Assembly (NCBI GenBank): GCA_947071285.1 | Contig: CAMTFK010000100.1 | Location: 1 to 15,280, forward strand | Source of the DNA: an uncultured Bacteroides sp. | GTDB taxonomy: Bacteria; Bacteroidota; Bacteroidia; Bacteroidales; Bacteroidaceae | Length of the DNA stretch: 15,280 nucleotides | Direction: 5' to 3' | In this document: positions 13,824-15,280 of the stretch, in pieces | Position numbering within the stretch: position 1 is the stretch's first letter | Layout of the letters: every line of letters begins with the position of its first letter | Notes under the pieces: generated by a model | The model's input: only the letters and a program-made list of their open reading frames with translations | What the model was told of the DNA's origin: nothing | Databases searched by the model: none | Translations under genes and position numbers: made by a program

Positions 13824-15280
13824 CTATTTCATTATCTTACAAACCTGTACTCTGCCATCTTCCATATAAACCCGTGCCATATAATAGCCAACAGGCAAAG
13901 CGGATAAACCCACAGAAGTACAATTATCCTGCATCATCACCAACATTCCATTAGCTGAATACACTTCTACGCGTTTAGCTTCTCCTGCAGGCAATACCAA
14001 AGCATCTATCCCTTTATTATAATATATCAAAGTTTTCTCAGCATCCGGAGTCGTTATTTCGATATCCGTCAAAGTCGGTTTAAAATTGGTAAAAAGACGG
14101 AATTCATGAGCCGGTACATCAATTGTCTGTGCTGTACTTGATACAGTTAATGGTGCATTATCTTTCAGCAGTTCATACCAGGTCCCTGTCTTTGGGAACG
14201 AAACTGAGAAGTTTTTGTCTGCCAATGTAAAGTTTCCGACTACCACAAGAGATTTCTCTCCATCAGCAGAAGTAGCGGATAAGATACGTCCGTTATCCCA
14301 GTTAGTAGTACCGACTTTCCAGCTAAATGTAGTGTTCGAAGCAAACAGTTCAGGATATGAATGACGTAAATCTAAAAGAGTGGCATACGTTTGGTATAAT
14401 TCTTTCCGGTCAGCATCTTCAAAATAATCCCACTTTATCGGCTTGGGGGCTGTACGATAACCGCCTTCGGCATCATATTTAGAACCATCTTCATTATTAT
14501 TTATAGAAAAGTCATACCCTAACTCACCAAATTGCCAAATCATTTTCGGTCCTGGTACAGTAAGAAAGAAAGCTGCATTGGTAGCTAAACGTTTGGTACG
14601 GGTAGACAGATTAATGCCACTTCCTGTTAACGGACTTGCAGCCGTATTTTCTCCTGTGGTAGGCTTCACTCCCACTTGTCCCCATTTCCAGGCCTTAAAA
14701 CCTGTACGCTCTTCATCATGGCTCTCCATATACCCAACCAAACTACCGGCAGGCATACTTGTTCCAGAATATAAACCACTGAAATCATTTTCTGTAGTCC
14801 ACCCCATTGCAGTTTGACAATATGAATTGTTCATATTACGCCACAACAAGATACCTGCTTCTCCCAACTGCTTTTCTTCACTGAGAGCTGCCAAATGCTC
14901 AAAAATAACATAAGCACCCGGTTGGCGCTTCTGTACAGCAGCCGACATACGTTTCAGATTGGCAATACGTGCATCATCCGGACCATTTGCCCAATCACTC
15001 GTTCCGTAAGGAGTATTGGAAAATCCTTTTGTAAAGTCATAACGGAAGCCATCGATTTTATATTCCGACATCCAAAAGCCGGCTACGCTATCTACCAGAG
15101 CACGGGTATATTCACTCTCGTGATTAAAATCATATCCCCATGAAAGCCCCGGATTCTTGATATTCGACTCCTGATTATACCACGGATTATCAGCAGAAGG
15201 TTTTCCATCCGCATCCCTATATAGGAGATAGAAAGGAGACTGGCCAAAGCTATGATTCAGCACAAGGTCGATAATAACAG
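13824..15280 (-). CDS. GH13 alpha-amylase with sorting-like C-terminal domain, 5'-truncated
   Basis: Hydrolyses alpha-1,4-glucosidic links. The frame is open to the right edge, so the start lies outside the window; 484 residues are visible. The conserved GH13 regions are region I IDLVLNH at the very edge, region II DGFRYDFTKGF with the nucleophile Asp, region III VIFEHLA with the acid/base Glu, and region IV MESHDEERT with the transition-state Asp. A beta-sandwich domain C follows (SLVVVGNFTLADKNFSV). The last 80 residues or so form a further domain ending in VEVYSANGMLVM and YYMARVYMEDGRVQVCKIMK, which resembles type IX secretion sorting domains. The N-terminal signal is not visible, so its location is unknown. 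GH133 follows in the same direction after 16 bases. Confidence 0.92.
   Translation of the reverse strand, partial: VIIDLVLNHSFGQSPFYLLYRDADGKPSADNPWYNQESNIKNPGLSWGYDFNHESEYTRALVDSVAGFWMSEYKIDGFRYDFTKGFSNTPYGTSDWANGPDDARIANLKRMSAAVQKRQPGAYVIFEHLAALSEEKQLGEAGILLWRNMNNSYCQTAMGWTTENDFSGLYSGTSMPAGSLVGYMESHDEERTGFKAWKWGQVGVKPTTGENTAASPLTGSGINLSTRTKRLATNAAFFLTVPGPKMIWQFGELGYDFSINNNEDGSKYDAEGGYRTAPKPIKWDYFEDADRKELYQTYATLLDLRHSYPELFASNTTFSWKVGTTNWDNGRILSATSADGEKSLVVVGNFTLADKNFSVSFPKTGTWYELLKDNAPLTVSSTAQTIDVPAHEFRLFTNFKPTLTDIEITTPDAEKTLIYYNKGIDALVLPAGEAKRVEVYSANGMLVMMQDNCTSVGLSALPVGYYMARVYMEDGRVQVCKIMK

Overview
The window looks like ordinary chromosome from a gut Bacteroides or close relative (phylum Bacteroidota). 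The evidence is the -7 boxes of the Bacteroides TAnnTTTG type, A-rich leaders with little or no Shine-Dalgarno sequence, an OprO/OprP-type porin, a lipoprotein glycoside hydrolase beside a GH13 amylase, and a C-terminal domain on that amylase that resembles type IX sorting domains. The species cannot be fixed from the sequence alone. There is no tRNA, rRNA, insertion sequence, phage gene or CRISPR array.

Layout. Positions 1-7309 read rightwards: a 5'-truncated MFS transporter, nth (endonuclease III, ATGA overlap with the transporter), pgk (own promoter, clear terminator), an outer-membrane porin, a glutaminase, and a 729-residue TPR protein with its own promoter. Positions 7441-10308 read leftwards as a compact five-gene cluster, in transcription order: nitroreductase, small four-helix membrane protein, Rossmann/DUF2520 protein, KdsC-like phosphatase, Maf nucleotide pyrophosphatase. 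A GNAT/FemAB-like protein (10464-11447, +) then converges, with two bases between stop codons, on a leftward alpha-glucan gene pair: a lipoprotein GH133-like debranching enzyme and a GH13 alpha-amylase that runs off the right edge.

How the genes fit together. The left part is housekeeping: DNA repair, glycolysis, glutamine deamidation. The leftward cluster joins a Kdo/LPS-type phosphatase and a house-cleaning pyrophosphatase to less understood partners. The right edge is probably the end of a polysaccharide utilization locus for starch, glycogen or a related glucan, with GH13 cutting alpha-1,4 links and GH133 removing alpha-1,6 branches.

Non-coding structure is the least explained part. A perfect 32-base inverted repeat built on a 22-base period sits between two convergent genes. 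A second 32-base inverted repeat made of four degenerate heptamers per arm lies in the probable 5' leader of the nitroreductase. A third AT-rich stretch with 7-base periodicity lies between kdsC and maf. I see no clear evidence of an undescribed multi-gene system; the repeats and the sorting-like tail are the best leads. No intergenic gap exceeds 160 bases.
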